DNA of 64,000 nt from Bacillota bacterium (GTDB lineage: Bacteria > Bacillota > Negativicutes > Sporomusales > CTSoil-080): positions 62,001-126,000 of the forward strand of contig JAGGAC010000006.1 of NCBI GenBank assembly GCA_017889635.1, given 5' to 3'. The notes under the pieces were generated by a model, which saw nothing but the letters and a program-made list of their open reading frames with translations, did no database searches and was not told where the DNA came from. Positions 63,589 through 64,000 of the stretch are shown here, in pieces. Position 1 is the stretch's first letter. The number at the start of each line of letters is the position of its first letter. Made by a program: the position numbers and the translations under genes.

Positions 63589-63933
63589 ATGACCGATTCT
63601 AATATGGCTGAATTGGTTGCGGCAGCTGCCAGTGACAAAAAAGCTTGGGACATTGTAATATTAGATTTGGAGGGGGTTTCGTTGATTGCTGATAATTTTG
63701 TTATTTGCAGCGCCAATTCTACTACCCAGGTCCAAGCAATTGCCGATAATATTGAGGAAAAGTTAGAGGAGTTAGGGATCAAGGTGCTGCACAAAGAAGG
63801 CTATCGTGAGGCCCGGTGGATTCTTTTGGATTATGGAGAATGCATAGCCCATATTTTTGTTGATGATGACCGACGTTTTTATAATCTCGAACAGTTGTGG
63901 GGCGATGCTAAGTCTTATACATATACGGAGTAG
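63589..63933 (+). CDS. rsfS: ribosome silencing factor RsfS
   Basis: 114 aa protein that binds L14 and keeps the 50S subunit apart from the 30S under starvation. Typical blocks: DIVILDLEGVSLIADNFVIC (partial), STTQVQAIADNIEEKL, KEGYREARWILLDYGE and HIFVDDDRRFYNLEQLW. AGGAGGG lies 6 nt before ATG 63589; a frame extending to 63544 has no site. Next gene begins 5 bp later, so an operon continues beyond the window. Confidence 0.96.
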   Translation: MTDSNMAELVAAAASDKKAWDIVILDLEGVSLIADNFVICSANSTTQVQAIADNIEEKLEELGIKVLHKEGYREARWILLDYGECIAHIFVDDDRRFYNLEQLWGDAKSYTYTE

Positions 63934-63938
63934 GTGAT

Positions 63939-64000
63939 ATGAAAACGATGAAGCCTGGAGATATAGTAACGCTCAAGGTGGCGAGAACAAGTGAATTGGG
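63939..64000 (+). CDS. start of a CvfB-like S1 RNA-binding protein (cut by window edge)
   Basis: ATG 63939 with TAGGTG close upstream. Only about 20 residues are visible (MKTMKPGDIVTLKVARTSEL, then G). The pattern G-x-V-x-x-L-x-V-x-R-x-x-x-x-G matches the start of CvfB/YitL S1-domain proteins, but this is too short for certainty. Confidence 0.5.
   Translation, partial: MKTMKPGDIVTLKVARTSEL

Overview
This 64 kb window looks like a chromosomal segment of a spore-forming, diderm Firmicute of the class Negativicutes, most likely family Sporomusaceae (Sporomusa/Pelosinus type); the genus is inference. Reasons: the gene order maf-radC-mreBCD-mrdA-minCDE-rodA-spoIVFAB-rng-rplU-prp-rpmA-spo0B-obg-yhbY-proB-nadD-yqeK-lytR-rsfS is that of Bacillus and Clostridia. 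Sporulation genes (spoIVFA, spoIVFB, spo0B) sit beside a probable outer-membrane beta-barrel protein. Anaerobic energy genes (Rnf, a biotin-dependent decarboxylase set, Rex, FdhD, a 2-hydroxyacyl-CoA dehydratase activase fusion) are present. I saw no tRNA, rRNA, CRISPR array, transposase or prophage gene.

Layout. 1-8.6 kb: end of a chemotaxis receptor, a universal stress protein, a COG1910-type regulator divergent from modABC with a triple operator between them, a MATE exporter and a LysR regulator. 8.6-18.8 kb: a cyclase-family hydrolase and an SDR oxidoreductase behind a 734 bp leader, a B3/B4-domain protein with fdhD, a 1439-residue activase/dehydratase fusion, a class I glutamine amidotransferase-like hydrolase and an ArsC-like protein. 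18.8-23 kb: citrate synthase, then a SAM-I riboswitch controlling metX and an O-acetylhomoserine sulfhydrylase. 23-28.6 kb: long hairpins next to an unrecognised 43-residue cysteine-rich protein, the beta-barrel protein, a polyprenyl-phosphate glycosyltransferase, a two-component system and a small PH-like membrane protein.

28.9-39.4 kb is the energy region: rex, then mmdA with a small subunit and a biotin carrier but no beta (membrane pump) subunit nearby, then rseC-rnfCDGEAB. The 5' end of rnfB is broken by a frameshift and apparent deletion. A consensus promoter and a T-box follow, controlling an ACT-domain threonine dehydratase; the best specifier candidate reads isoleucine, which would make that enzyme biosynthetic.

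39.5-64 kb is mostly conserved housekeeping: cell shape and division, intramembrane proteolysis for sporulation, a radical SAM/DUF2344 pair, RNase G, the L21-Prp-L27 operon with its processed L27 extension, Obg, YhbY, ProB (without ProA), NadD, a hemerythrin, an RRM protein, YqeK, an LCP protein, RsfS and the start of a CvfB-like S1 protein.

No obviously new multi-gene defence or biosynthetic system was found. The best leads are the broken rnfB, the cysteine-rich microprotein and its hairpins, the molybdate operator architecture, the cyclase/SDR pair with its long leader, the decarboxylase set without its pump, and a Spo0B reduced to its helical hairpin.
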